Shown: piece by piece, positions 1 through 8,149 of the stretch | Numbering within the stretch: the stretch's first letter is position 1 | How the letters are laid out: each line of letters starts with the position of its first letter | Assembly: GCF_041505935.1 (NCBI RefSeq) | Contig: NZ_CP140110.1 | Length of the DNA: 64,000 nucleotides | Direction: 5' to 3' (one strand) | Source of the DNA: Fervidobacterium_A thailandense | Lineage (GTDB): Bacteria; Thermotogota; Thermotogae; Thermotogales; Fervidobacteriaceae | Translations under genes and position numbers: made by a program | Notes under the pieces: generated by a model | The model's database searches: none | What the model was told of the DNA's origin: nothing | The model's input: only the letters and a program-made list of their open reading frames with translations

Positions 1-559
1 GCCTTGCCAGTTCCCATTTCAAACCGGTTGGAAATCCGGCACCACCACGACCTCTCAGGCCACTATCCTTGATTTCCTTTATCACTTCCTCCGGTGTCAT
101 CTGGGTGAGTGCCTTGTGGAGTGCGAAGTATCCATCGCGTGCGATGTACTCCTCTATGCTCATCGGGTCGATGACTCCGACGTTTCTCAAGGCGATCTTC
201 ACCTGACGCGCGAAGAACGGAATTTCCTCCGCTCCGCGTGGTTTTTCCTTTATCGTGAGTTTTTCTTTTTCGCCCTCAAAGAGGAACTCTGGAACTACCC
301 TTCCCTTGAGAATGTGTTCCTCGACGATCTTCTCCGCTGCCTTCGGTGTCAGCTTCTGGTAATATACACCGTCTGGGTAGATGACCGCGAGCGGGCCGAG
401 ACTACACGCCCCCATACAACCGGTTTCAACGACTTTTACAACCGTATCAAGACCGAACTCTTTCAATTTTCTCTCGAACGCTTGCTTTACGCTCTCCTCA
501 CCAGCGGATATACAGCCACCACCGGCACAGATAAGGATAGTATTCGTAGTCAACGCCAC
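1..559 (-). CDS. hndC: NADP-reducing hydrogenase subunit HndC / NuoF-like flavoprotein (5' part only)
   Basis: The gene runs off the left edge; about 186 N-terminal codons are present. The N-terminus is a thioredoxin-like [2Fe-2S] domain (ICAGGGC near residue 10 and ETGCMGAC near residue 45, four ligand cysteines). The NuoF 51-kDa domain then begins, with LRGRGGAGFPTGLKW at the cut edge, the start of the FMN/NADH-binding fold. In hydrogenases of the Hnd/HydB type this subunit takes electrons to or from NAD(P)H. A GTG at 559 is chosen because AAGGAGG lies about 8 nt upstream. It follows the HndB-like gene by about 36 nt. The FeFe catalytic subunit would be expected next, outside the window. 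The assignment to hydrogenase rather than another NuoEF-type diaphorase is inference from subunit order. Confidence 0.85.
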   Translation of the reverse strand, partial: MALTTNTILICAGGGCISAGEESVKQAFERKLKEFGLDTVVKVVETGCMGACSLGPLAVIYPDGVYYQKLTPKAAEKIVEEHILKGRVVPEFLFEGEKEKLTIKEKPRGAEEIPFFARQVKIALRNVGVIDPMSIEEYIARDGYFALHKALTQMTPEEVIKEIKDSGLRGRGGAGFPTGLKWELAR

Positions 560-595
560 AAGGTTCGCCTCCTTCACGTAACTGATTTAGGGGTT

Positions 596-973
596 TTAGA
601 CCTCCCCTCTCTTCACCATCAGGTCGGAAACGATCTTCCCTTCAAGTATGTGCGACTGGATGATCCTCTTAGCGTTTTCGGGTGTCACGTGACCGTACAC
701 GATAGGTTCCTGACCTTCCAGGGCAACCTCGATCGTTGGTTCCACTTCGCACAATCCCATACATCCGGACTGTACCACAGCGATATCGTCTATCTTAAGC
801 TCGGAAAGGTACTCCACGATTGCCTTCAACGTGTCCTTTGCACCTGCGGCTATTCCGCACGTTCCCATCGCAACGATAATTTTACCGCGCTTCCCGCTCT
901 CCCTCATCTTTATATTTTGAATCGCTTGCTCTTTAATCTTCATGAGTTCCTCCAGGCTCTTCACTTTACTCAT
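596..973 (-). CDS. hndB: Small [2Fe-2S] ferredoxin-domain subunit, HndB-like
   Basis: A 125-residue protein with a single thioredoxin-like ferredoxin domain. The ligand cysteines appear as MGTCGIAAG near residue 37 and QSGCMGLC near residue 70. Such a free-standing copy of the NuoF N-terminal domain lies between the NuoE-like and NuoF-like genes in the hndABCD operon of NADP-reducing FeFe-hydrogenases, which is the order seen here. It probably relays electrons inside the soluble complex. The ATG at 973 is preferred over the GTG at 982: it has GGAGG 10 nt upstream, while the GTG sits almost on top of that site. It overlaps the end of the upstream gene by 8 nt, so the two are translationally coupled. 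Confidence 0.8.
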   Translation of the reverse strand: MSKVKSLEELMKIKEQAIQNIKMRESGKRGKIIVAMGTCGIAAGAKDTLKAIVEYLSELKIDDIAVVQSGCMGLCEVEPTIEVALEGQEPIVYGHVTPENAKRIIQSHILEGKIVSDLMVKRGEV

Positions 974-1463
974 TGCGACCACCCCTCCTGTACGCTGCGA
1001 TAATTTTACTCACCATATCGGGCGTCACCTTCCCGTAGAAATCCTTCTCCCCCACCAACACAACCGGGGCCATACTACAGGCACCCAGGCACCTGACCGG
1101 GTGTACCGAAAAGAGGCCATCGGGTGTAACCTCCTCGGCCTGAACACCCAACTCTTCCAAGAAATGTTCCATGACCCTATCGGCACCTTTCACATAGCAA
1201 GCGGTGCCAAGGCATATCTTTATTTGATTCTTCCCCTTCGGCTTAGTCGCGAAGAAGTTGTAGAACGTTACAACACCGTACACCTCGGAGACGGGAACAC
1301 CAAGTTTTTCGGCAATGTACTCTTGTACTTCCTGCGGGAGCCAGCCGAAGATCTCCTGGGCCTTGTGGAGGACGGCGATGAGGATACCAGGTTTGTCCTT
1401 CACCTTCTCAATAAATTGATCGAGCTCTTTGTAGAGCTCTTTGTGCGTCTCACAGACGGCCAC
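966..1463 (-). CDS. hndA: NuoE-like 24-kDa [2Fe-2S] subunit, HndA-like
   Basis: About 165 residues, the usual size of the NuoE/HydC family. The helical N-terminal part (PGILIAVLHKAQEIFGWLP) is followed by the thioredoxin-like cluster domain with the classic ligand pattern CLGTAC and, some 35 residues later, RCLGAC. It is the first gene of the hydrogenase operon and behind its own promoter. The open frame continues upstream to 1631, but the GTG at 1463 lies 7 nt from AGGAGG and fits the family N-terminus; an ATG at 1469 is almost on the ribosome site. The product should pass electrons between the flavoprotein subunit and the hydrogenase. Confidence 0.85.
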   Translation of the reverse strand: MAVCETHKELYKELDQFIEKVKDKPGILIAVLHKAQEIFGWLPQEVQEYIAEKLGVPVSEVYGVVTFYNFFATKPKGKNQIKICLGTACYVKGADRVMEHFLEELGVQAEEVTPDGLFSVHPVRCLGACSMAPVVLVGEKDFYGKVTPDMVSKIIAAYRRGGRNE

Positions 1464-1508
1464 ACACATCCCTCCTGAAAAATTAATGTTTTCCCAAAGC
1501 TCGTGATA

Positions 1509-1517
1509 ATTATAACA
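1509..1517 (-). promoter_or_regulatory. Extended -10 promoter of the hnd operon
   Basis: On the minus strand the sequence reads TGT-TATAAT (positions 1517 to 1509), a perfect extended -10 element, about 45 nt before the hndA start. No good -35 is visible at 16-18 nt, as expected for extended -10 promoters. The region 1470-1627 holds no other gene. Confidence 0.6.
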
Positions 1518-1627
1518 TACTCGAGTACAAAAATCATGGACCAAAAGTGTACGTAAAATTACATTTTCGATGCAAGAGAGATAATTATTTGAGATTTGTA
1601 CGCTGTACTTGTACGAGATTAATTTTT

Positions 1628-2467
1628 TCACAAAGTGAGCGAAATGAGAATGATAACCATACCGACGAGTTTTCTCAAGCTGAGCACTTCTCCAAGCAAG
1701 AGGATAGCCAGTAAAGTTGCCACAACCGGTTTGAGAAAGAAGATCCTACTCGACTGCGTGGCACCAACATACTGCATGGCCTTGAAGTACGTTACGTAGG
1801 CTATTCCTGTCACGATTACTCCAAAGTAAATCATCAACATCCAGCCACGAGTATCCAAAGTAGGAATCGAGAGTTTACCCAACAAGAAAATGACTATGAA
1901 GTAAAGTACACTTGAGATGAGAGATGAGTAAGCTGTAACCGTCAGAGGTGTGTAGCGCTTAGTGTACCTTTTCATCAACACGGTGTACAGACCAAAGGTC
2001 AAGGCGGCAAGTAATCCGAAGAATATGCCAAGCCAGGAGTCTCCGGAGATTTTCCCCAAGCTGAATACCAACAAACCCACAAAACCGAGCGCAATACCAA
2101 CGTACTTTCTGAACTTGTACCTCTCCTTCAGTAGCAACGCGGCGAAGAGAGACACGAAGATCGGATTACTCGCAACTAAGGTAGCCGCGGTGGAAGCGTT
2201 CGAATACTTCACCGAAAGCTGGAGTGCGGTCATGGAAACCATGCTGTTGAGCATCCCAACGAGCGAAATACCGAGCAAGTCCCTTATGCTGACCTCTTCC
2301 TTGACAAAGAGCGTTAAAATCAATCCACCGACGAAAAAACGGAAGGCCGTCATGAAGAACGGATCGACCTTCCCCATCAACGGTTTTGAAAGTACCTCGA
2401 TGCTTGAGAAGGCAAAGAGCGTGAACGCGAGAAAAAGGTACGCTTGCAGGAGTTTTCCTTTCTCCAA
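1628..2467 (-). CDS. EamA/DMT-family transporter
   Basis: A 279-residue, very hydrophobic protein with about ten predicted membrane segments and the internal duplication typical of the drug/metabolite transporter superfamily; the first repeat begins LAFTLFAFSSIEVLSKPL. Family members export amino acids or other small metabolites across the inner membrane. The substrate cannot be read from the sequence. The start is a TTG at 2467 with a G-rich site (GAGGGGG) 11 nt upstream; no better start is visible. It is the last gene of the apparent bamA-ogg2-ftcD operon, 48 nt after the formimidoyltransferase gene. Confidence 0.85.
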   Translation of the reverse strand: MEKGKLLQAYLFLAFTLFAFSSIEVLSKPLMGKVDPFFMTAFRFFVGGLILTLFVKEEVSIRDLLGISLVGMLNSMVSMTALQLSVKYSNASTAATLVASNPIFVSLFAALLLKERYKFRKYVGIALGFVGLLVFSLGKISGDSWLGIFFGLLAALTFGLYTVLMKRYTKRYTPLTVTAYSSLISSVLYFIVIFLLGKLSIPTLDTRGWMLMIYFGVIVTGIAYVTYFKAMQYVGATQSSRIFFLKPVVATLLAILLLGEVLSLRKLVGMVIILISLTL

Positions 2468-2515
2468 AGGATCGATTCCCCCTCTTTTCCCTTTATCGTT
2501 ATTTTCTCGTTATTC

Positions 2516-3424
2516 TTACTCTTTCGTCAATTCTTCGATCAACCTCTGTTCTATCACCCGGCCAACGTTGAAATCGTCGAGTTGGAGGTACCATGCGAAT
2601 GTTTCGACAATAGCCTGAAGCGGAACCATTCCGATGATTTCGGAACTGACAACTGGCACTCCGTAGCGTTGCGCTTCCCTCTTTATCGTTTCGAAGACTC
2701 TGAATATCGGTGATTTCTTGTAGTTTGTGAGGTTCATCGAAACCTGGACCATACCTTTTTCTTTCAGTTCCACACCGATCGCTTTAACGTAGCGGAAACC
2801 ACCACTGATGTGTCTGACGGCTTTTGCGATCTTGTCGGCAATCTCCAAATTGTTCGTTCCGAGGTTGACGTTGAATGCGATGAGGAATTCACGCGCTCCA
2901 ACCGCTGTGACACCGGCCGTTTCGTGGACTCTATCCGGTCCAAAGTCCGGTTTCCATTTTGGGTCTTTGATCTTCTCAAAGAAGCCCTCAAATTCTCCCT
3001 TTCTTATCTCCGCGAGGTTTTCCCTCTCCGGTCTTGTCGCACTGCGTTCGTAAAGGTACACGGGGATACCGAGTTCGTCACCAATGCGTTTCCCAAGTTT
3101 CTTCGAAAGCTCGACGCACTCCTCCATCGTCGTGCCGATGAGCGGTACGAGCGGGATAACATCCGTTGCACCCATGCGTGGGTGCTCGCCTTTATGATAA
3201 CGCAAATCGATGAGCTCAGCTGCTTTTTTTGCCATATCAAAAAGCGCATCGAGTATTTGATCCGGTTCTCCAACGAGTGTAACGACGGACCTGTTATGGT
3301 CTTTGTCCATCGACCAGTCGAGTACCTTGACCTTTGGATACTTGTACGCTTCATCAATGATTTGCCTTACAATCTCTTCCCTTCTCCCCTCACTGAAGTT
3401 CGGAACACTCTCGATGAGTTTCAT
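2516..3424 (-). CDS. ftcD: Glutamate formimidoyltransferase
   Basis: A 302-residue protein that opens with MKLIESVPNFSEGRR, the signature N-terminus of the formiminotransferase domain. It matches the length of the stand-alone transferase (EC 2.1.2.5) and lacks the cyclodeaminase domain of the bifunctional enzyme. It moves the formimino group of N-formimino-glutamate to tetrahydrofolate in histidine breakdown. A conserved stretch HPRMGATDVIPLVPL lies near residue 80. No other histidine-degradation gene is in the window, so the pathway context is missing here. The ATG start lies 21 nt downstream of ogg2. Confidence 0.9.
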   Translation of the reverse strand: MKLIESVPNFSEGRREEIVRQIIDEAYKYPKVKVLDWSMDKDHNRSVVTLVGEPDQILDALFDMAKKAAELIDLRYHKGEHPRMGATDVIPLVPLIGTTMEECVELSKKLGKRIGDELGIPVYLYERSATRPERENLAEIRKGEFEGFFEKIKDPKWKPDFGPDRVHETAGVTAVGAREFLIAFNVNLGTNNLEIADKIAKAVRHISGGFRYVKAIGVELKEKGMVQVSMNLTNYKKSPIFRVFETIKREAQRYGVPVVSSEIIGMVPLQAIVETFAWYLQLDDFNVGRVIEQRLIEELTKE

Positions 3425-3445
3425 TCCCGAATCCTCCCTTCATTA

Positions 3446-4081
3446 TTACTTGTCCACTCTCTTTTTTATCATGTACCACAGATAAAGGTCAAACTTACCT
3501 AATGGCTCACCGAAAGCATCGGCGACTTTTCTTAGACGCTCCTCGTAATCTAAATACTTTTTTCTTGTCCATCCTTTTGGTATCTCGTCTATGAGGCCAT
3601 ACGAATGCATCGTTCGAAGTACGTGTTTATCCAAAATCGCGTAATCTGGAAATGCAACATTTCTTAAAAAATGCGAACTTTCCTTCCAACCAAGACCTTT
3701 AACGTTCTTCACTATGAACTCCCGTGGGTCCGGCTGGGCAATTATTTCCCTCAACTTTCCCAAAAGCCACCTGTTCTCAACGATGTACTTTGCCCGAGCT
3801 TCAGGATACCTGTGTCCCACAGTCCGCAGCTTTTCGGCGAGTTCCTCAAAACTCATCGTGCTGAAACCATGGCCGATCAGCTTTTGCGCCCTTATTCCCC
3901 CTTGCGCACTCCAGTTCGCCGTCAAGATACAAAAACAGAGCTCGCCGTACAGGTCATCCTCGGAACCTTCTAACCTAAGCTTCTCGAATTCGGTCCAGCG
4001 CGCTTCAACCAAGGGTCTTGCCTCGGCCCTTATCTTCTCCAAATCTTGAAGCAAACGTTCGATACTCACAGGATTACTCAC
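3446..4081 (-). CDS. ogg2: N-glycosylase/DNA lyase, 8-oxoguanine DNA glycosylase Ogg2 type
   Basis: About 211 residues, the size of the archaeal/Thermotoga Ogg2 family, which excises 8-oxoguanine and nicks the abasic site. The helix-hairpin-helix region is visible as FIVKNVKGLGWKESSHFLRNV with the Schiff-base lysine expected in the hairpin (GLGWKESS), followed by DYAILDKHVLR carrying the catalytic aspartate. The frame extends to a TTG at 4096, but the GTG at 4081 sits exactly 8 nt from GGAGG and is preferred. A 12-bp tandem repeat at 4063-4086 duplicates this start, giving a second in-frame GTG at 4069. The gene is 34 nt downstream of bamA. Confidence 0.85.
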   Translation of the reverse strand: MSNPVSIERLLQDLEKIRAEARPLVEARWTEFEKLRLEGSEDDLYGELCFCILTANWSAQGGIRAQKLIGHGFSTMSFEELAEKLRTVGHRYPEARAKYIVENRWLLGKLREIIAQPDPREFIVKNVKGLGWKESSHFLRNVAFPDYAILDKHVLRTMHSYGLIDEIPKGWTRKKYLDYEERLRKVADAFGEPLGKFDLYLWYMIKKRVDK

Positions 4082-4086
4082 AGGAT
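4063..4086. repeat. 12-bp tandem duplication over the ogg2 start codon
   Basis: The unit TACTCACAGGAT (plus strand) occurs twice in direct succession, 4063-4074 and 4075-4086. It is in frame and adds four codons, duplicating the GTG start of ogg2. Confidence 0.9.
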
Positions 4087-4115
4087 CAGCCTCCAAAACT
4101 TACCGGCAAGACTTG

Positions 4116-6326
4116 TCAGAAGGTCTTGCCAAACAGGATGAAGAAATTCGGTTTTATCTCCGCTTGGATGGGGATACCCCAACCCAACCTGATTAAGCCA
4201 AAGAGCGGTACGGTTAATCCAAATTCAACACCGACGGATTGTTTTATGTTTGCAAAGTCGAACGCATTAGATACAAAACCGGCATCGTAGAAGAGCGAAC
4301 CGTAGAACATTTGATCTTTTTCCTTGTACCTTATTTCTGAGTTGAAAAGCCCAATCACGGAGCCGCTATCGGATGTGTTAACTCCCCTAACCTGGTTGAG
4401 CCCTGTCAGACTGAACGTCACAGGCTTACCGGAGGTTTGAAACGACTGGCCCACCAGGACTCTGGAGGCTAACGAAAGGTTTTGGAAGAGCGGGAGGTGC
4501 AACGTGAGCTCTCCCAAGTAGCTGAACGCGTCGGAACCGGTCTCGGAGAACGGGAAGTACTTGTTGGCAGTCAAAGTGACAGAGTATCCGCTCATCGGGA
4601 TGTAGAGGTTGTCGAGTGTTTCGTAAATGTAACTTGCGGAAGTTACGAGCGTTTTGTAGTTCAACGTTGTGGAGGAGGATTCCGTTGAATCTTCGAACCT
4701 AACCTCGGTACTGAGTTGTCCCAGCGGTGTTTTTATGGTACCCAGGTTAGCCGAATAAACCACGTTGGTTGTACTCGTACCTGACTCCGTTGTGTTGCTG
4801 TCGAATTTAATCCCCGCTCCGAGTATTATCGGCCATCCGAAAGGTCTCCTAATGCCAGTTGATAGGTTGATATTTGTTGTGGGAATCCATTTTTGAACGT
4901 TTATCGAAAGATTTTCCCCGTGGCCAGTTGGGTTTGTCGTCGAAAGTGTTACAAAAGCTGCAAAACCGTTCCACCAAGGCCCATCTTTCGGCGGTCCGTA
5001 TGTGATACCGCCTTGGAAATCGAACTTCTTGTCCTTTTCTCCCAATTTCACTACGACATCGACGAGGGATTTCTCATTTTGAACAGGTCTAAAGTCGAAA
5101 TCGATACTCTTGAAGAAATTGGCTTTCATCAGTTCCACGTAAGTCAGCTGGAGATCGTTTCTGTTAAGTAACATTCCTGGTTTTACGTAGACCATATCGT
5201 CGAAAACGTGGGATTTTGTGACACTGTTGCCTTCGAACTTTACGTCCCGGACTTTGTATTCGGTTACTACGATGTACAAGTAACCTTCAGGATCAGGTTC
5301 GAGTGAAAGGTCGATGAAATAACCGGCCTTGTCGTACTTTTCTCTGACGGTCTGGATCTTCTTCAAGATTGCGAAGTTCGAGTAGGTTCCTTCGCGAACC
5401 TCGCCGACAAGTTCCCTTTCCGGGAAGACTGTGTTGCCTTTTGTCCTCACACCTTTCAGTTTCACGGGTTCGGACACAACGGTATTCTCGACGAGTGTTA
5501 AGTTCAGTATCTTCGCGGGATACTTTGCGTTTGTTTCTTCACCGGAGATGTTGGCCAGTGTGAAGTAAACGTACCTGGACAGAGACTGGACGGCATTCTG
5601 TAAGTCCTTGAGCGTGGGAACGTAGTTCTTTTCGCTGTCGAATATTCTCTCGAGCCAATTTTTTCTCTCGTAATCGGCGTACTGTCTTAAGGAAACTTCT
5701 TTTTTGATGCGTTCGAATTCTTTTTTAAGTTCCTCGTCTTTCGAGATCAGCTCGAATTCGAGCTTGTAAAGTACGTATTCTGTGATGGTGAACTTAACGA
5801 CGTCACCAGTTATCGTTCCTGAGACGTAAACAAAGGCCAAGGACCTATCTTGCGACCTGGGTGTCGCAACCAGGTATCCTTTATCTGAATAGAGTTTCGC
5901 AAGGTTGTTGATGCTATCCCAGAACTTTGTGAAGCTGAACGCTTTCTTTTCGGCCAAAGAAATACTATTTTTGAGAGTTTCCTTATCAACCAATCCAGGA
6001 CCGTTGAGCACAATTTCGAGCTTTTGAACCGGTGGATTTTCCTTCACTTTTATTTTCAAGACCTTGGCTTTATCATCACCAATCAGTTCGTACGACACGT
6101 CTTCGAAGTATCCTGTATCGTCGATGCCAATAACAATATCAGAAACGGCTTGTTCGTTCACATCTTTGTTGATATACCCTTTGTATATTTCCTCGAGCTC
6201 GGAAACTTTTACCGTCTTCAGTCCTTCGATACGTATCTCTTTTAGCACAAAACCGAAGGCCTGTACGAGAAAAAGGGATGCAACGCAAAACATCACCAAA
6301 AGTCTTATCTTTACGAACGAATTCAC
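4116..6326 (-). CDS. bamA: Outer membrane assembly factor BamA (Omp85 family)
   Basis: About 736 residues. A hydrophobic signal peptide (LLVMFCVASLFLVQAFG) is followed by several POTRA repeats; VLKEIRIEGLKTVKVSELEEIY opens the first, and a late one shows VRDVKFEGNSVTKSHVF. A C-terminal beta-barrel of the surface-antigen type follows, ending in a terminal phenylalanine (ILFGKTF) as in outer membrane proteins. The protein should insert barrel proteins into the outer sheath (toga). The GTG at 6326 is chosen with GGAGG 8 nt upstream; the TTG at 6341 overlaps that site. It is the first gene of the operon leading into ogg2. Confidence 0.92.
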   Translation of the reverse strand: MNSFVKIRLLVMFCVASLFLVQAFGFVLKEIRIEGLKTVKVSELEEIYKGYINKDVNEQAVSDIVIGIDDTGYFEDVSYELIGDDKAKVLKIKVKENPPVQKLEIVLNGPGLVDKETLKNSISLAEKKAFSFTKFWDSINNLAKLYSDKGYLVATPRSQDRSLAFVYVSGTITGDVVKFTITEYVLYKLEFELISKDEELKKEFERIKKEVSLRQYADYERKNWLERIFDSEKNYVPTLKDLQNAVQSLSRYVYFTLANISGEETNAKYPAKILNLTLVENTVVSEPVKLKGVRTKGNTVFPERELVGEVREGTYSNFAILKKIQTVREKYDKAGYFIDLSLEPDPEGYLYIVVTEYKVRDVKFEGNSVTKSHVFDDMVYVKPGMLLNRNDLQLTYVELMKANFFKSIDFDFRPVQNEKSLVDVVVKLGEKDKKFDFQGGITYGPPKDGPWWNGFAAFVTLSTTNPTGHGENLSINVQKWIPTTNINLSTGIRRPFGWPIILGAGIKFDSNTTESGTSTTNVVYSANLGTIKTPLGQLSTEVRFEDSTESSSTTLNYKTLVTSASYIYETLDNLYIPMSGYSVTLTANKYFPFSETGSDAFSYLGELTLHLPLFQNLSLASRVLVGQSFQTSGKPVTFSLTGLNQVRGVNTSDSGSVIGLFNSEIRYKEKDQMFYGSLFYDAGFVSNAFDFANIKQSVGVEFGLTVPLFGLIRLGWGIPIQAEIKPNFFILFGKTF

Positions 6327-6389
6327 AGAATCCACCTCCAAAAGCGAGCTCGTTTGAGATCATGTAGTCTAACACACAATTCAAAAGAA

Positions 6390-6398
6390 ATTATACCA
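6390..6398 (-). promoter_or_regulatory. Extended -10 promoter of bamA
   Basis: TGG-TATAAT on the minus strand at 6398-6390, with a TTG-containing stretch (GGTTGT) 16 nt upstream as a possible -35. It leaves a leader of about 57 nt before the bamA start. Confidence 0.6.
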
Positions 6399-6440
6399 CA
6401 CATTTGAAAACACAACCCTAAGGTTGTACTTCCTAAGTTG

Positions 6441-6469
6441 TTGACCGGAATTTACATTTGCTGTAAAAT
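6441..6469 (+). promoter_or_regulatory. Sigma-70-type promoter of the MFS gene
   Basis: TTGACC at 6441-6446, a 17-nt spacer, and TAAAAT at 6464-6469. This is one of the few promoters in the window with a near-consensus -35. It lies divergently to the bamA promoter. Confidence 0.65.
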
Positions 6470-6519
6470 TAAGATAAACCACTCTTCGCTTAAGTTCTCA
6501 CCTTTGGGAGGTGCAACCC

Positions 6520-7794
6520 GTGGAAAGTGTTGATGTGATCATTGAAAAGTACGTTGACAGGCGGCTCCAGAACAAGTTACTCTTTTTTACCTCACTGATG
6601 TGGATGTTCGATGCCGCCGGTGTTCTCGTCCTCTCGTTCACCTTACCGAAGATTTCTCAAGAATGGTCGCTTTCGCTCCTGCAAAGTGCGAACGTGCTAA
6701 GTTCCACGTTCGTGGGTATGCTCGTGGGTGCATTGACCGTGGGGTTGGTGAGCGATTTGTTCGGACGTAAGTTATCCAACCTGCTCTATTTCTTGTTCAC
6801 GGTTGTCTTCACAGCTCTCTTAGGTGCAAGCAAATCGGCCGAGCACTTTGTTGTCTTGAGGTTCTTGGCCGGTGTAGGTTACGGTGGCTTAATGCCTTCG
6901 GTGAACGCTTATCTGGCCGAATTCATGTCGCGTTCGATGAGGGGTGCGTACCTTGTTCTTTTGGAAGCCAGTTGGGCATTAGGGAGCATCGCGATCGGCC
7001 TTGTCGCCGTTTTAACGGTCGAAAATTCCTGGAGGATCAGCTATTACGTGTTCCTGGTGGGGCTGGCACTCGTTCCATTTGTGCTTATGCTACCAGAATC
7101 TCCACGTTTCGCGTTTAAAAAGTACGGTAAATCGGGACTTGAAAGGGTGCTCAGAGTGAAGGTTACCGAAGATGTGGAGGAACTACCTAAAACAAAATTC
7201 TTGGTGGCCGATATACTCAGGCCTCCGTACCTTTCACGCACAATTGCAATTTGGAGTTCCTGGTTTGTTGTCAGTTTTGTTTACTACACACTGTTTTCCT
7301 GGGCGCCCAAGATTTTTGCGCAGAAAGGAATTAGCGATGTCAAATCCCTGTGGTTCACGTTCTTCATGATGGTGGCTCAACTTCCCGGATACCTTTCAGC
7401 GGCGTACTTCATCGAGAAAATCGGCAGAAAACACTCCTTGTTCATCTACTTCGTGGGAATGGCGGCGTTTTCGATCGTTTGGGCTTTTGTCTCAAATACG
7501 GTTCAGCTCACCATAGCCGCTTTGGCGCTTTCGTTCTTCACGCTCGGTGTTTGGGGACTGGTGTACGCTTACACTCCAGAGCTCTACCCAACACCCTTGA
7601 GGGCTACAGGGAACGGTATGGCTGGGGTGGTTGCGCGCATAGCGGGTATATTCGCGCCTCAATACGGAGGCTACATGCTTTCAAAAGGAAATAGTTTGTT
7701 CCAGATTTTCTTGTGGCTCTCGGTCTTATCCGTCGTTGCTTCACTGGTTGTCATGTGTTTTGGTATTGAAACGAAAAACAAGGAGATTAAATAA
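6520..7794 (+). CDS. MFS transporter, sugar/organic-acid porter-like
   Basis: About 424 residues with 12 predicted membrane segments. The major-facilitator signatures are visible: the loop 2-3 motif LVSDLFGRK (a G-x-x-x-D/G-R-x-G/K variant) near residue 85, FLAGVGYGGLMPSVNAYLAEF in segment 4-5, and the second-half copy IEKIGRKHS. The PESPRF motif near residue 190 is typical of the sugar porter and aromatic/organic-acid subfamilies. It sits in the inner membrane; the substrate is unknown. The GTG at 6520 is preferred, with GGAGG 8 nt upstream; the GTG at 6511 overlaps the ribosome site. It converges on rnpB with only a few bases between. Confidence 0.85.
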   Translation: MESVDVIIEKYVDRRLQNKLLFFTSLMWMFDAAGVLVLSFTLPKISQEWSLSLLQSANVLSSTFVGMLVGALTVGLVSDLFGRKLSNLLYFLFTVVFTALLGASKSAEHFVVLRFLAGVGYGGLMPSVNAYLAEFMSRSMRGAYLVLLEASWALGSIAIGLVAVLTVENSWRISYYVFLVGLALVPFVLMLPESPRFAFKKYGKSGLERVLRVKVTEDVEELPKTKFLVADILRPPYLSRTIAIWSSWFVVSFVYYTLFSWAPKIFAQKGISDVKSLWFTFFMMVAQLPGYLSAAYFIEKIGRKHSLFIYFVGMAAFSIVWAFVSNTVQLTIAALALSFFTLGVWGLVYAYTPELYPTPLRATGNGMAGVVARIAGIFAPQYGGYMLSKGNSLFQIFLWLSVLSVVASLVVMCFGIETKNKEIK

Positions 7795-7800
7795 GAAAGT

Positions 7801-8141
7801 GAAGACTCGGAGACAGACCGTAAGCCGGATTCTGTTTCGGTGAGCATCTATCTAAGCGGTCTACCCGGGGGAATCAGGCGGGCCACCAACCCCCTGCTTG
7901 ACCTTGCTCCGGGTGTGGGTTGCCAAGCCGGTGCATCGCTGCACCGCTGGTGAGCTCTTACCTCACCTTTCCACCCTTGCCCTACTCAGCCTTCGCTTTT
8001 CGGGCGGTTTCCGTTTCTATGGCCCTGTCCGTGGCTCACGCCACCTCGCTGTTAGCGAGCACCCTGCCCACGGAGTCCGGACTTTCCTCAAGACGGCCGC
8101 GTGTGGCCGCTTGCGCTCACCCGTCTGTCTCCGAGTCTTTC
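7801..8141 (-). ncRNA. rnpB: RNase P RNA (class A)
   Basis: Reading the minus strand, the conserved elements of bacterial RNase P RNA appear in order: GAGGAAAGTCCGGACTCC near the 5' end (CR-I/P4 strand), an internal region with ACAGGGCCATAG and AAACCGCC, then GGGTAGACCGCTTAGATAGATG and ACAGAATCCGGCTTA near the 3' end (CR-V/P4 return strand). The two ends pair perfectly over 17 bp (7802-7818 with 8123-8139), an unusually long P1 helix that suits a thermophile and sets the boundaries at about 338 nt. The RNA is the catalytic part of the enzyme that trims the 5' ends of tRNA precursors. It starts some 10 nt after the HemW-like gene stops, so it may be cotranscribed with it or use a promoter inside that gene's 3' end. 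Confidence 0.96.
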
Positions 8142-8149
8142 GCAAGTTT

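Noticed and set aside
116..1003. Long plus-strand open frame of 295 codons opposite the hydrogenase genes
   Set aside because: It lies antisense to clear hnd genes, has no ribosome site or family features, and its composition is a mirror of the coding strand.
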